Shown piece by piece: positions 35,850 to 44,349 of a stretch of 64,000 nt of DNA. Every line of letters begins with the position of its first letter. The stretch's first letter is position 1. The position numbers were made by a program, and so were the translations under genes. Where the stretch lies: contig JBKBIP010000030.1 in assembly GCA_046297495.1 (NCBI GenBank), positions 1 through 64,000 on the forward strand, in the 5' to 3' direction. The notes below the pieces were generated by a model, which saw only the letters and a program-made list of their open reading frames with translations, was not told where the DNA came from and did not search any database. This DNA is from JBKBIP01 sp046297495 (GTDB taxonomy: Bacteria; Planctomycetota; Planctomycetia; Gemmatales; Gemmataceae).

Positions 35850-36845
35850 TCAAACGTGCAATTCCACCACATCCTTGTCATGTAACACATAGTCTCGTTT
35901 GACCGTCTGGCCGTCATGGACGCTGGTTCCCCAAACGCGAGCGAACTTGAAGTTCGCCGCCAAGTCGCGGTGAATCAGGGCGGCCAAGTCGAGAATGGTG
36001 CTGCCTGCCGGTGGCGTGAACGGGGAGCTCATGTCGGGTGGTTTCCCCGGTTGTTTCGTATATACCCGGATGACATTGAGAAACTGGTACATCCCGGCCA
36101 GCAAATCCATCAAGCCAGTGCCGTGTTCGGCTGCGATGGCGTGAATGGCGAAGCGGTCACCGAACCATTCTTGGACAATCTTCAGCCGCTCGGTAGCGCC
36201 GGGGACATCGATCTTGTTGGCCGCCACCAAGGTTTTGACGCGCAGAATGCCGGAGTCTTCGTCGTCCGGTTTTGCGGTGGAGGCGGCCAAGATGGTCTTG
36301 GTCTGGGCCAGCCGTTCAATGACGGCCTCAGCGGCGAAGGGGCCGTCGTCGTCGCCGAGATCGACGAATAACAAGGCGGCGTCGGCGCTGCGCACGATGC
36401 TGGACAGGTAGCTTTCCATGAAATCGGCGGTGATCGGCGGCGTATCGACCAATTGGATGCGCGTGTCTTGCCATTCGGCCATGCCTGCCTGGGGCTCGCG
36501 CGTGGTGAACGGAAACGGGGCCACCTGCGGCTTGGCGCGGGTGAGCTGATTGAGAAACTGGCTTTTGCCGGCGTTGGGCGCGCCGAGGAGCACATATTGA
36601 CCAGCCCCTTGTTTGGGAATCTTATAGCTGACTCCGACTTTCTTGGGGCTTTTCTTCTCGTGCTCGATCTCGTCGCGCAGCTCGCTCATGCGCGATTTCA
36701 GCTCGGCTTGCAGTTTTTCGCTCGCCTTATGCTTGGGCAACAGCGCGTACATCTTCTTCAAGCACGTCAGCTTCTCTTCCGCCGTCTGCGCTTTCTTGTA
36801 TTCCGCCTCGGCTTCCAGATATTGCGGAGTGAGATTAGCAGCCAT
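35850..36845 (-). CDS. DRG/Obg-like GTPase with TGS domain
   Basis: A 331-residue GTPase. N-terminal helical coiled segment (residues 1-65, EAEYKKAQTAEEKLTCLKK). The G domain has VLLGAPNAGKSQFLNQL (G1), QLVDTPPI (G3, with DTPP in place of DTPG) and ANKIDVP (G4). The C-terminal TGS domain (about 255-331) starts VIRVYTKQPGKPPD and ends KDVVELHV. The overall plan resembles archaeal and eukaryotic DRG proteins, which interact with ribosomes, rather than bacterial Obg. It is known in planctomycetes and scattered bacteria. A translation-related GTPase role is probable. Convergent with dnaK. Confidence 0.88.
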   Translation of the reverse strand: MAANLTPQYLEAEAEYKKAQTAEEKLTCLKKMYALLPKHKASEKLQAELKSRMSELRDEIEHEKKSPKKVGVSYKIPKQGAGQYVLLGAPNAGKSQFLNQLTRAKPQVAPFPFTTREPQAGMAEWQDTRIQLVDTPPITADFMESYLSSIVRSADAALLFVDLGDDDGPFAAEAVIERLAQTKTILAASTAKPDDEDSGILRVKTLVAANKIDVPGATERLKIVQEWFGDRFAIHAIAAEHGTGLMDLLAGMYQFLNVIRVYTKQPGKPPDMSSPFTPPAGSTILDLAALIHRDLAANFKFARVWGTSVHDGQTVKRDYVLHDKDVVELHV

Positions 36846-36923
36846 TCGTCATAATGTGGTTATGGATTGTCCAAGCAGTTCACGCCCGGTTTGCACCTAT
36901 TATTATAGAGGAGCTAAGTCTTC

Positions 36924-37084
36924 GAGGCCCACCACGCCCCTCTTTGGCGCCCGCGGGAACATCAAGAGGTGGTGGCCTCTTGCCTAGCAACTATCCGAAA
37001 ACCGGCGAGCGGGGTCCGTCAAGCCTCTGGTGACTCGCCCAAGCCGGGGGCCTCACCGTCCCCGCTCCCCTTTCTCGGATAGTT
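36924..37084. mobile_element. Compound MITE-like inverted repeats
   Basis: Two nested palindromic units. The first has imperfect arms at 36924-36944 and 36964-36979 (GAGGCC...CTCTT and complement). The second has arms at 36989-37014 (AACTATCCGAAAACC...) and 37060-37084 with few mismatches around an inner GC-rich segment; it starts about 100 bases from the stop of the sulfatase at 37098. No ORF is inside, so a non-autonomous element is likely. No target-site duplication was recognised. Confidence 0.6.
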
Positions 37085-37097
37085 TTTCAAGGTCTGG

Positions 37098-38540
37098 TTA
37101 CATGCCCGCTGGTCGCACTCCTTCGCCTTTCTGTTGGGTGGCGGTGTCCCCCAAGTCGGCGCGGGCGGCATCGGCCAACGCTTGCAGCCGCTTCACCACG
37201 TCGGGATAGCGTTCCGCGACATTGCGGGTTTCCCCGATGTCATTCTTCAAATCGAACAGAGCCAGCTCGGTTTTGGCTTGGCTGTAAGGGACCGGTTGGC
37301 CGTCCTTGCCGCCAGGTCTGCCGGCCAGAGTTCGATAGGCGTGCGGGAAGTGCAGCTTCCATTGGCCAGAGCGGACCGCTTGCAGCTCGCCCCCCCAGTA
37401 GAAGAAATAGGCTTCGTGGGGCGATGTGGCATTGGGCTGTCCCGTCATGAGCGGCCAGATGTCCTTGCCATCGATGCGGTGTGGGGGCAGCTTGGCTCCG
37501 GTGAGCCGGGCCACGGTCGGCAGAATGTCAATCGTGGCGGCCAGCTCGGCGCATTCCTTGCCAGCGGGAATTTGCCCCGGCCAACGCATGATGCACGGCA
37601 CGCGCTGACCGCCGTCCCAGCTCGTCCCTTTCCCCTCGCGCAACGGTTCCGCCGATCCGGCGTGATTGCCATACGACAACCAGGGGCCATTATCGGACGT
37701 GAAAATCACCAGCGTCTGGTCATCGAGACCATTCTTCTTCAACGCTTCGAGAATCTGTCCCACCGACCAGTCAATTTCCATGATCACGTCGCCGTACAAC
37801 CCTTGCTTGGACTTCCCCTTGAACTTATCGGAGACAAACAAGGGGACGTGCGGCATCGAGTGGGCCACGTACAACAGAAACGGCTGGTCCTTGTTCTTCT
37901 CGATGAAGCGCACCGCTCGTTCGGTGTAATCGGTCGTCAGCCGCGATTGGTCGGGGTTGTAGGCGATGATCTTCTCCCCTTCGATCAGCGGCAGGTCGGG
38001 GAACTTGGCGGTGGGATGTTTGGGCCACATGTCGTTGGAATACGGCAAGCCATAGTAATCGTCGAAACCGTGCCGGGTCGGTAGAAATTGCGGCAGGTGC
38101 CCCAGGTGCCACTTGCCGTAGAGGGCGGTGGCGTAGCCGCGCTGCTTGACGAGTTCGGCAATCGTCACCTCGTCGGAATGAATGCCGTGCTTGCTGGACG
38201 GCCCCAAGGCGCCTAGGATGCCGATGCGATTGGGATAACACCCGGTCAGCAACGAGGCGCGCGAGGCGGAACAGACGGCCTGCGACACATAGAAATCGGT
38301 GAACCGCATCCCCTCTTGAGCCATGCGGTCCAGGTGCGGTGTCTCGAAATCCTTGGCCCCGAAACAACCGACATCGGCATAGCCTTGATCATCGGTGAAA
38401 ATGATGACGATGTTGGGCCGCTCCACTCGCTGCGCCGGCGCTGCGGCCGGGACCAGGATGAATCCAGCCAGCGCTAACGTGACAATCCATGGCATATTCA
38501 TGGAAAATGACATGTGCTTTACGCTCGGTGGTCGTTGCAT
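37098..38540 (-). CDS. Secreted sulfatase (formylglycine type), CSASR variant
   Basis: A 480-residue sulfatase. The start at 38540 has AAAGGA upstream; the signal peptide runs to about residue 37 (ending APAQ). Metal-site sequence FTDDQGYADVG, then the formylglycine motif CSASRASLLTG, where Ala replaces the Pro of CxPSR; this is common in several sulfatase subfamilies. Further signatures: GKWHLGH and FTSDNGPWLS. It lies alone on the minus strand and is not linked to the 12.3-19.7 kb operon. It probably acts on a different sulfated polymer. Sulfatase maturase is not in the window. Confidence 0.95.
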   Translation of the reverse strand: MQRPPSVKHMSFSMNMPWIVTLALAGFILVPAAAPAQRVERPNIVIIFTDDQGYADVGCFGAKDFETPHLDRMAQEGMRFTDFYVSQAVCSASRASLLTGCYPNRIGILGALGPSSKHGIHSDEVTIAELVKQRGYATALYGKWHLGHLPQFLPTRHGFDDYYGLPYSNDMWPKHPTAKFPDLPLIEGEKIIAYNPDQSRLTTDYTERAVRFIEKNKDQPFLLYVAHSMPHVPLFVSDKFKGKSKQGLYGDVIMEIDWSVGQILEALKKNGLDDQTLVIFTSDNGPWLSYGNHAGSAEPLREGKGTSWDGGQRVPCIMRWPGQIPAGKECAELAATIDILPTVARLTGAKLPPHRIDGKDIWPLMTGQPNATSPHEAYFFYWGGELQAVRSGQWKLHFPHAYRTLAGRPGGKDGQPVPYSQAKTELALFDLKNDIGETRNVAERYPDVVKRLQALADAARADLGDTATQQKGEGVRPAGM

Positions 38541-38917
38541 GATGTGTGTCCTTTGTTCAATAATCAAGTTTCAGGCTTACTCGGCTTGTTCCTCTCACAA
38601 TATACCGCCATGTCATTGTCTAGGCAGAGGGCCGCCCCCTTAATCCGCGTGGGGAGCCAAATGATGAACCAAAACTACATGGACCGGCCAGGAAACCCTC
38701 ATCCTGAAAGAGCACCCGGACGGGGGTGACCAGGGTGGCCTTCAGCCCCGATGGCAAGCATATTGTCAGTAGCAGTAAGGACAAGACGCTCAAGTGGCGT
38801 GAAGCTGTCCAACGCTTCGCCGGCTGCTGGCAAGGCGAACTCGAACGACCCGAGCAGGGAGAGATGGACACCATCCTAACAATCGCCAACCCCATGCGTG
38901 TTGTCTTCTTGATGTCG
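38541..38917. other. Gap holding a decayed WD40 fragment
   Basis: The spacer between the sulfatase and the cysteine desulfurase contains only the WD40 remnant given separately, plus short unsupported ORFs. Confidence 0.5.
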
Positions 38918-38923
38918 TCATAA
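38680..38923 (+). pseudogene. Remnant of a WD40-repeat gene, frameshifted
   Basis: One frame (38680-38724) reads WTGQETLILKEHPDG, and the next frame from 38726 reads VTRVAFSPDGKHIVSSSKDKTLKW. Together these make a single WD40 repeat, split by one extra G in the run at 38722-38726. No further blades are found, and the following residues are unrelated. It is evidently the dying end of a larger WD40 gene. The sequence style matches planctomycete WD40 repeats but not exactly those of the protein at 7567-9369. Confidence 0.75.
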
Positions 38924-40057
38924 AACGATCTCACGCAGCGCTTCGACCAGCTGGTCGATATCGGCTTCGGTGTTGAAGGGGCCGGGGCTGACACGCACGG
39001 CTCCTTCGGGAAAGGTGCCGAGCGAGCGATGAATGTACGGGGCGCAGTGCAAGCCGGGGCGGACGGCAATGTCAAAGGCTTGATCGAGGATGCCCCCTAT
39101 CTCGGCGGCGGGGAGCGCGGCACAGCGAAAACTCAGCGTCCCCACGCGCCGAGCTGGGTCACGGTGGCCGAACACTTCGTAAGTTTTCAGCTCATCCAAT
39201 TTTTGCCAGAGGCGTTCGGTCAATCTCACCTCATGTTGATGGATGGTCTCCAGCCCCTGTTCCTGAAGATAAGTGATCCCCGCTGCCAGACCAGCGACTC
39301 CCAGGACGTTCGGCGTGCCCCCTTCGAGATAGTAGGGAAACTGTGTCGGCTGCGTCTCGCTGGCGGAATCGCCGCCGGTCCCCCCTTCGCGCCAAGCTCC
39401 GACCTGGGCGCGCGGCCCGACGTACAGGGCGCCGGTGCCGGTTGGTCCCAGCAACCCCTTGTGACCAGGGAACGCCAGTAAATCAATGTGCATGGCCTGA
39501 ATGTCAATGGGTAACACCCCCGCCGTTTGAGCGGCATCAACCAGGAACAGCAAATCATGTTCGCCGGCGATGGCGCCGACTTCGGCGATGGGTTGCACGG
39601 TGCCAAGCACATTGCTAGCGTGTGTCAGGGCAATCATTCGCGTGCGCGGCGTGAGGGCGTGGCGCACGGCGTCCGGGTCGATGGTGCCGCCGCCATCGGC
39701 GATGATGCGGGTCAAGGTGATCCGACCATCCAGCTCCATTTGCCGCAACGGCCGGCTGACGCTGTTATGTTCCAAGTCGGTCGTGATGACATGATCCCCG
39801 TCGCGCAACACCCCCTTGAACGCCATGTTCAAGGCATCCGTGCAATTGAGGGTGAACACAAACCGCTCCGGCTCCTGGCCGTGCAACAGTTGATTGAGCA
39901 AGTGCCGAGCATTATCCAGCGCATGTTCTGCCGCCAGCGCCATCTTGTGCCCCGCCCGTCCCGGATTGGCCAACTCCATGCGCGCGAAACGATCCAGGGC
40001 TTGATAAACCCGTTCCGGCTTGGGGAAACTGGTGGCGGCGTTGTCGAGGTAGATCAT
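38918..40057 (-). CDS. Cysteine desulfurase family (class V aminotransferase)
   Basis: A 379-residue PLP enzyme starting MIYLDNAATSFPKP at 40057 (an ATG six codons earlier is less likely). The Schiff-base lysine is in AFPGHKGLLGPTGTGALY, and the candidate active-site Cys lies in RPGLHCAPYIH. The NAATS and DAAQTAG motifs for the cofactor are present. Length and sequence fit the group of cysteine desulfurase family proteins that provide sulfur for Fe-S clusters or thio-cofactors. No isc or suf partner lies nearby, so the exact acceptor is unclear. Preceded on the same strand by Uma2, 24 bases away. Confidence 0.92.
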   Translation of the reverse strand: MIYLDNAATSFPKPERVYQALDRFARMELANPGRAGHKMALAAEHALDNARHLLNQLLHGQEPERFVFTLNCTDALNMAFKGVLRDGDHVITTDLEHNSVSRPLRQMELDGRITLTRIIADGGGTIDPDAVRHALTPRTRMIALTHASNVLGTVQPIAEVGAIAGEHDLLFLVDAAQTAGVLPIDIQAMHIDLLAFPGHKGLLGPTGTGALYVGPRAQVGAWREGGTGGDSASETQPTQFPYYLEGGTPNVLGVAGLAAGITYLQEQGLETIHQHEVRLTERLWQKLDELKTYEVFGHRDPARRVGTLSFRCAALPAAEIGGILDQAFDIAVRPGLHCAPYIHRSLGTFPEGAVRVSPGPFNTEADIDQLVEALREIVL

Positions 40058-40081
40058 GGAATAAGAACCTTGCAAAATGAT

Positions 40082-40690
40082 TCACGGTAGCAGCTCACGC
40101 ACCGCGATGGCAGCGATTTGCTTCCCCGCGATGACCAACGACACTTCCACGTCGATGCCATAATCCCGACGCTGGCGATAGCTTGGCGATTCGCCCCCTT
40201 GGGGATCGGTATAAACCTCGACTTGCGAATCCACCAGGTTGACGATCCAATATACGGGAAGCCGCGCGCGGGCATAGAGGCGGGATTTACATTTACGATC
40301 CAATTCCAGCGCGGTGTCCGCGACTTCCACGATCAAGGCGATATCCTGGGGGATGGGATGGGATTGGGAATAGCGGCGCGCCGGGCCGCGCACGACAGCC
40401 AAGTCCGGTTGCAGCTCGCTGTCCGAAGTGGTCACGGCGGATCGCACCCGGACGCGCCATCCCGTTGGCAATACTTTCCTCAGGGCATCCGTGGTTAGGT
40501 CGATCGACACATCATGAGAGGGAGTATGTGTCACTTTCTCGATGATCCAGCCTTCCATTAATTCCACCCGATCCTCTTCCGTCAATATACCCGCCTGGAT
40601 CACTTGGTGATCCTGCTCGTCGGTGAACCTGGGCGGAATCACTCTGGGCGATATATTTGGGGTACAAATAACCCGCATCGTGATGGACAT
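40082..40690 (-). CDS. Uma2-family (DUF820) nuclease-fold protein
   Basis: A 202-residue full-length Uma2. The start MSITMRVICTPN at 40690 is the best in-frame ATG; the much longer minus-strand frame reaching 41767 is only an antisense reading of ffh. The family core is TEEDRVELMEGWIIEKVTHTP, SELQPDLAVVRGP, ALIVEVADTALELDRKCKSRLYARA and VYWIVNLVD, giving the PD-ExK-like site (Asp106, Glu122-region, Lys). Function unknown; these genes are multi-copy in planctomycetes and cyanobacteria. Compare the truncated copy at 20553-21011. Confidence 0.85.
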   Translation of the reverse strand: MSITMRVICTPNISPRVIPPRFTDEQDHQVIQAGILTEEDRVELMEGWIIEKVTHTPSHDVSIDLTTDALRKVLPTGWRVRVRSAVTTSDSELQPDLAVVRGPARRYSQSHPIPQDIALIVEVADTALELDRKCKSRLYARARLPVYWIVNLVDSQVEVYTDPQGGESPSYRQRRDYGIDVEVSLVIAGKQIAAIAVRELLP

Positions 40691-40837
40691 AGAGAATTCT
40701 TCGCAACCAATAGCCTCTGCTTGCACGGAGCGACTCTGATTTCTATAATACACGATTCCCTGGTAGCAGGGAGGAACGAAGTGGAACAAAGCAGAGGAAA
40801 GCGACGCCGGTCGGCGCGGGCGAGGTAGAACGGGATC

Positions 40838-42292
40838 ATGTTTGAAGGTATTCAGCGCGGTTTGAGCGAGGCCCTGAAAAAGCTGCGCGGGCGTGGCCGA
40901 ATGACCGAAGCCAATATCCGCGCCGGCTTGGCGGAAGTGCGCCGCGCCCTGCTGGATGCCGACGTCAATTATGAGGTCGCCAATAGCTTCATCCAGCACG
41001 TCACCGAACGGGCCGTGGGGCAGGACGTGCTCCGCTCGTTGGACCCCAGCGAGCAGATCGTCCGCATTGTCTATGAGGAGCTGGTCCAGCTGATGGGGCC
41101 AGTGGACCATAGCTTCCACTTCGCCAAGAATCGCCCCACCGTGATCATGCTGTGCGGCCTGCAAGGGAGCGGCAAGACGACGACGGCGGGGAAGCTGGCC
41201 CTGACGCTGCGGGCCCGCGGCCGGCAGCCGTTGTTGGTGGCCGCCGACATGCAACGCCCCGCCGCCATCGAACAGCTCAAGGTACTGGGCCAGCAGCTCG
41301 ATGTTCCAGTTTATACCGAGGCTCCGCCCGCCTCGCCGGTGGAGGTTTGCGTTCGCGCCGTCGCTCACGCCAAGAAGACGTTGCTCGATACCATCATCCT
41401 CGACACCGCCGGCCGTTTGCACATCGCCGAGATGCCGATGGACGAGTTGCGGCAAATCGATCGCCTCGTCAAGCCGGATGAGGTGTATCTGGTCTGCGAC
41501 GCCATGACCGGCCAAGACGCCGTGCATAGCTCCAAGGCGTTCAACGACGCCCTGGAACTCAACGGGGTCATCCTGACCAAGCTGGACGGCGACGCCCGTG
41601 GTGGCGCGGCCTTGTCCATCAAGGAAGTCACCCAGGTTCCCATTAAATTCATCGGTATCGGCGAGAAACTCGACCAGCTGGAAGAATTCCACCCCGACCG
41701 CATGGCCCAGCGCATCTTGGGACAAGGGGACCTGATGGGGCTGGTGGAAAAAGTCGCCCGCATCCAACAGGAAATCAGTCAGGAAGAGCTAAAGAAACAG
41801 CAAGAAAAGCTGGCCAAAGGGGATTTCACGCTCGACGACTTCCGCAAGCAATTTCAGCAGTTGCAGAAAATGGGCAGCATGCGCGACCTGCTCAGTCGCA
41901 TGCCCGGCATGGCCGAGATGATCCCCGATGGCGAAGACCCCGAAAGTGCCTTGGGGCGCGTGCAAGGCATGATCGATTCCATGACCAAGGCAGAACGCGC
42001 CAACCCCGACATCATCGACTTGAGCCGGCGGCGGCGCATCGCGCTGGGCAGCGGCGTGGAACCGCACGAGATCAAGCAGTTGTTGAATCAGTTCGAGCAG
42101 ATTCGCGCTTTGATGCGGCAAATGGCTAACATGAGCATCTGGGACCGCATGAAGATGCTCACCGGCATGCAAAAATCTGGCGCCTTCCTCCCCGGTGGCA
42201 ATCTCAAGGTCAAGAAAGGGGACACCGGCCATCGCAAAACCGCCAAGGAACGCGCCGAGGAACGCAAGAAAAAGAAGAAGAAACGTAGATAA
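40838..42292 (+). CDS. ffh: Signal recognition particle protein Ffh
   Basis: A 484-residue SRP54-type GTPase that, with 4.5S RNA, targets ribosomes to the membrane through FtsY. NG domain with LCGLQGSGKTTTAGKLAL (G1), DTAGRLHIAE (G3), TKLDGDARGGAALS (G4). The Met-rich M domain (from about residue 330) includes RMPGM and closes with LTGMQKSGAFLPG, followed by a Lys/Arg tail (residues 465-484). GAGG is upstream of the ATG. The first gene of a block that continues with rpsP 61 bases on, an order seen in many bacteria. Confidence 0.99.
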   Translation: MFEGIQRGLSEALKKLRGRGRMTEANIRAGLAEVRRALLDADVNYEVANSFIQHVTERAVGQDVLRSLDPSEQIVRIVYEELVQLMGPVDHSFHFAKNRPTVIMLCGLQGSGKTTTAGKLALTLRARGRQPLLVAADMQRPAAIEQLKVLGQQLDVPVYTEAPPASPVEVCVRAVAHAKKTLLDTIILDTAGRLHIAEMPMDELRQIDRLVKPDEVYLVCDAMTGQDAVHSSKAFNDALELNGVILTKLDGDARGGAALSIKEVTQVPIKFIGIGEKLDQLEEFHPDRMAQRILGQGDLMGLVEKVARIQQEISQEELKKQQEKLAKGDFTLDDFRKQFQQLQKMGSMRDLLSRMPGMAEMIPDGEDPESALGRVQGMIDSMTKAERANPDIIDLSRRRRIALGSGVEPHEIKQLLNQFEQIRALMRQMANMSIWDRMKMLTGMQKSGAFLPGGNLKVKKGDTGHRKTAKERAEERKKKKKKRR

Positions 42293-42353
42293 CCATAAGA
42301 TGTTTAGCGTGCGAGCCGCAGGCGAGCACCAGGACCTTCAGGAGTAAGACATA

Positions 42354-42641
42354 GTGGCTGTTCGCATTCGCATGAAACAGTTGGGACGGAAACACCGTCA
42401 TTATTACCGCATTGTCGCCATTGACGGCCGCCAGCCACGCGACGGCCGGGTGATCGAGGAGCTGGGTACCTACGATCCCCAGGTACCGAACGTGGATGAC
42501 AGCGTCACCCTCAACCCGGCCCGCATTAAGTATTGGCTGAGTGTCGGCGCCCAGCCTTCGGAAAAAGTCGCCGTGCTGCTGAAGAAATATATGGCCAAGT
42601 TCGAGGCCCAGGAAGCCCAAGCCGCTGCCCCGACTGCTTGA
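42354..42641 (+). CDS. rpsP: 30S ribosomal protein S16
   Basis: A 95-residue small-subunit protein, GTG start with CAGGAG upstream. The start MAVRIRMKQLGRKHRHYYRIVAIDGRQPRDG is diagnostic, broken here by position rather than family change; the conserved RIKYWLSVGAQPSEKV region follows. The 16S rRNA-binding protein S16 is essential for 30S assembly. It precedes trmD by 151 bases; the gap contains no rimM, which usually lies between them. Confidence 0.98.
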   Translation: MAVRIRMKQLGRKHRHYYRIVAIDGRQPRDGRVIEELGTYDPQVPNVDDSVTLNPARIKYWLSVGAQPSEKVAVLLKKYMAKFEAQEAQAAAPTA

Positions 42642-42792
42642 TTTACTGGGCCGTAGGTTGAGTTTGTCCTAAAAAATGACTGGGGTGGCCGGGGCTGAAC
42701 GAAGTGAAGTTCCGGCGCGGACATGCCGGGGCATCGCTCCGCTCTGCCCCGGCCACCCTCGATGTCAAATTTAACCTACTCGAAATATCCCC

Positions 42793-43545
42793 ATGCGTTT
42801 CGATGTCCTGACGCTGTTCCCGGAGATGTTCCAGGGGTATCTCACGCAGAGCATCCTCAAACTAGCTTTGCAACGTGGCTTGGTGGACATCCAGTTATGG
42901 AACATCCGGGATTGGGCCAAAGGGAAGCACAAGAGCGTCGATGACCGCCCATTCGGCGGCGGTCCTGGCATGGTGCTCATGCCGGCGCCGGTTTATGACG
43001 CCGTCGAGGCAGTACGGCAACAAGCCCCAGAGCCTGGCTTGCTGATCATGCTGACTCCCACTGGCGAGCGGTTGACGCAAACGGTCGTGCGGGACCTGGC
43101 GCGGCAGCAACGCCTGATTCTGTTGTGCGGCCGCTATGAGGGCTTTGACGAACGCATCCGCTTGGGATTGCAACCGCGCGAAATCTCCATCGGCGATTTC
43201 GTGTGTAATGGCGGCGAAGTGCCGGCCATGGTCGTGATGGACACCGTGATTCGCTACGTTCCCGGCGTGCTGGGGGACGCGGAAAGCGTCGCCGACGAAT
43301 CGCACAGCAGCCCCGGCCGCTTAGAATATCCGCAATACACTCGGCCCCGCGTCTTTCGCGGCCTGGCCGTTCCCGAGGTGCTGCTCAGCGGCAATCATCA
43401 AGCGATTGCCCAGTGGCGCCGTCAACAATCCGAGGCTCGTAGCCATCGCTCGGCCTCTCCAACAACGAAGGAAGATAACCATGCGCAACCGATTGATGAT
43501 GATCGTGGAAGAGGCCAGCGCCAAAGCGGAGATACCCCGTTTTGA
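42793..43545 (+). CDS. trmD: tRNA (guanine-N1)-methyltransferase
   Basis: A 250-residue SPOUT methyltransferase that modifies G37 of tRNA using S-adenosylmethionine. The knot motif is in LLCGRYEGFDERI, and the family block EISIGDFVCNGGEVPAMVVMD is followed by PGVLGDAESVADESH. The active-site Asp is in FGGGPGMV. The last about 22 residues (TTKEDNHAQP onward) lie in a tail that overlaps the rplS start by 65 bases, longer than normal, so the C-terminus may be an extension rather than conserved sequence. No strong ribosome site is seen before the ATG, which suggests coupling to the upstream gene. Confidence 0.97.
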   Translation: MRFDVLTLFPEMFQGYLTQSILKLALQRGLVDIQLWNIRDWAKGKHKSVDDRPFGGGPGMVLMPAPVYDAVEAVRQQAPEPGLLIMLTPTGERLTQTVVRDLARQQRLILLCGRYEGFDERIRLGLQPREISIGDFVCNGGEVPAMVVMDTVIRYVPGVLGDAESVADESHSSPGRLEYPQYTRPRVFRGLAVPEVLLSGNHQAIAQWRRQQSEARSHRSASPTTKEDNHAQPIDDDRGRGQRQSGDTPF

Positions 43546-43900
43546 GATCGGCGATCAAGTGGATGTCCATCAACGCATTCTGGAAGGTTCCAAGGAGCGG
43601 ACCCAGGTATTTAGCGGCGTGGTCATCGCCAAGCGCGGCAGCGGCATGAGGGAGACGTTCACGGTGCGCCGCATCGTTCAGGGGGAAGGGGTCGAGCGCG
43701 TCTTTCCCATTCATTCCCCCAAGATCGCCAAAGTCGTGGTGAAACGCTCCGGGCGCGTGCGCCGGGCCAAGCTCTACTACCTGCGCGGCCGAGTCGGCAA
43801 GGCAACTCGACTCCGCGAACGCCGGCCCAAAGAGACCGCCGCCAATGGGGAGAAGAAAACGACGCGCAAACGTCGGACCAAAACAGAATCCGCCTCGTAA
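43481..43900 (+). CDS. rplS: 50S ribosomal protein L19
   Basis: A 139-residue large-subunit protein. The ATG at 43481 has GAAGGAAG before it and lies inside the 3' end of trmD, so the two are coupled. Core: IPRFEIGDQVDVHQRILEG, RTQVFSGVVIAKRGSG and VFPIHSPKIAKVVVKRSGR, followed by RRAKLYYLRGRVGKATRLRE. The C-terminus (residues 118-139) is a Lys/Arg/Thr extension. It contacts 16S rRNA at the subunit interface. Confidence 0.98.
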   Translation: MRNRLMMIVEEASAKAEIPRFEIGDQVDVHQRILEGSKERTQVFSGVVIAKRGSGMRETFTVRRIVQGEGVERVFPIHSPKIAKVVVKRSGRVRRAKLYYLRGRVGKATRLRERRPKETAANGEKKTTRKRRTKTESAS

Positions 43901-43910
43901 GAGACCACGC

Positions 43911-44327
43911 ATGGCCGTCGAGTCGTTCTCCCGTTGGCCCTGGTGGCGGCGCTGGTTCGGCAGCCGATCCGAACGCGCGGCAGCTCGTTTCTTGCGCGCC
44001 AAGGGCTACCGGCTGATTGCCAGCAACTGGTCGAGCACGCACGGCGAACTCGATTTGGTGGCCGTGGATGGCTCCTGTGTCGTCTTCATCGAAGTTCGTT
44101 CCACCGCCTCCGCGAACCTGGAGCGAGCCGCCCTTTCGGTGAACGCGACAAAACAACGGCGCCTTACTCACCTGGCCTTGCACTTCTTGCAGCAACACCG
44201 CTTGTTGAACCATCCCGCCCGTTTCGATGTCCTGGCCATTAGTTGGCCCGACAACTGCCGACAGCCCAACATCGTTCATTACCCGAATGCGTTCGAGGCG
44301 GTGGGGCAGTTTCAGATGTTTTCCTGA
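43911..44327 (+). CDS. YraN/UPF0102 family endonuclease-like protein
   Basis: A 138-residue protein starting MAVESFSRW, 10 bases after rplS. It has the family block RAAARFLRAKGYRLIASNW followed by HGELDLVAVDGSCVVFIEVRS, where Glu, Asp and the Glu-x-(Arg/Lys) segment match the restriction-endonuclease-like YraN site. Its function is unknown, though the family is usually near rpl/rnh genes. Lys in the E-x-K motif is here Arg (EVRS). Cytoplasmic. It probably shares the transcript with rplS and tyrS, whose start follows 22 bases later. Confidence 0.9.
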   Translation: MAVESFSRWPWWRRWFGSRSERAAARFLRAKGYRLIASNWSSTHGELDLVAVDGSCVVFIEVRSTASANLERAALSVNATKQRRLTHLALHFLQQHRLLNHPARFDVLAISWPDNCRQPNIVHYPNAFEAVGQFQMFS

Positions 44328-44349
44328 TTTCGTTTGTCGAGGTTGGCGC

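Noticed and set aside
40691..41767. Extension of the Uma2 frame to 41767
   Set aside because: It is antisense to ffh and lacks family sequence; Uma2 starts at 40690.
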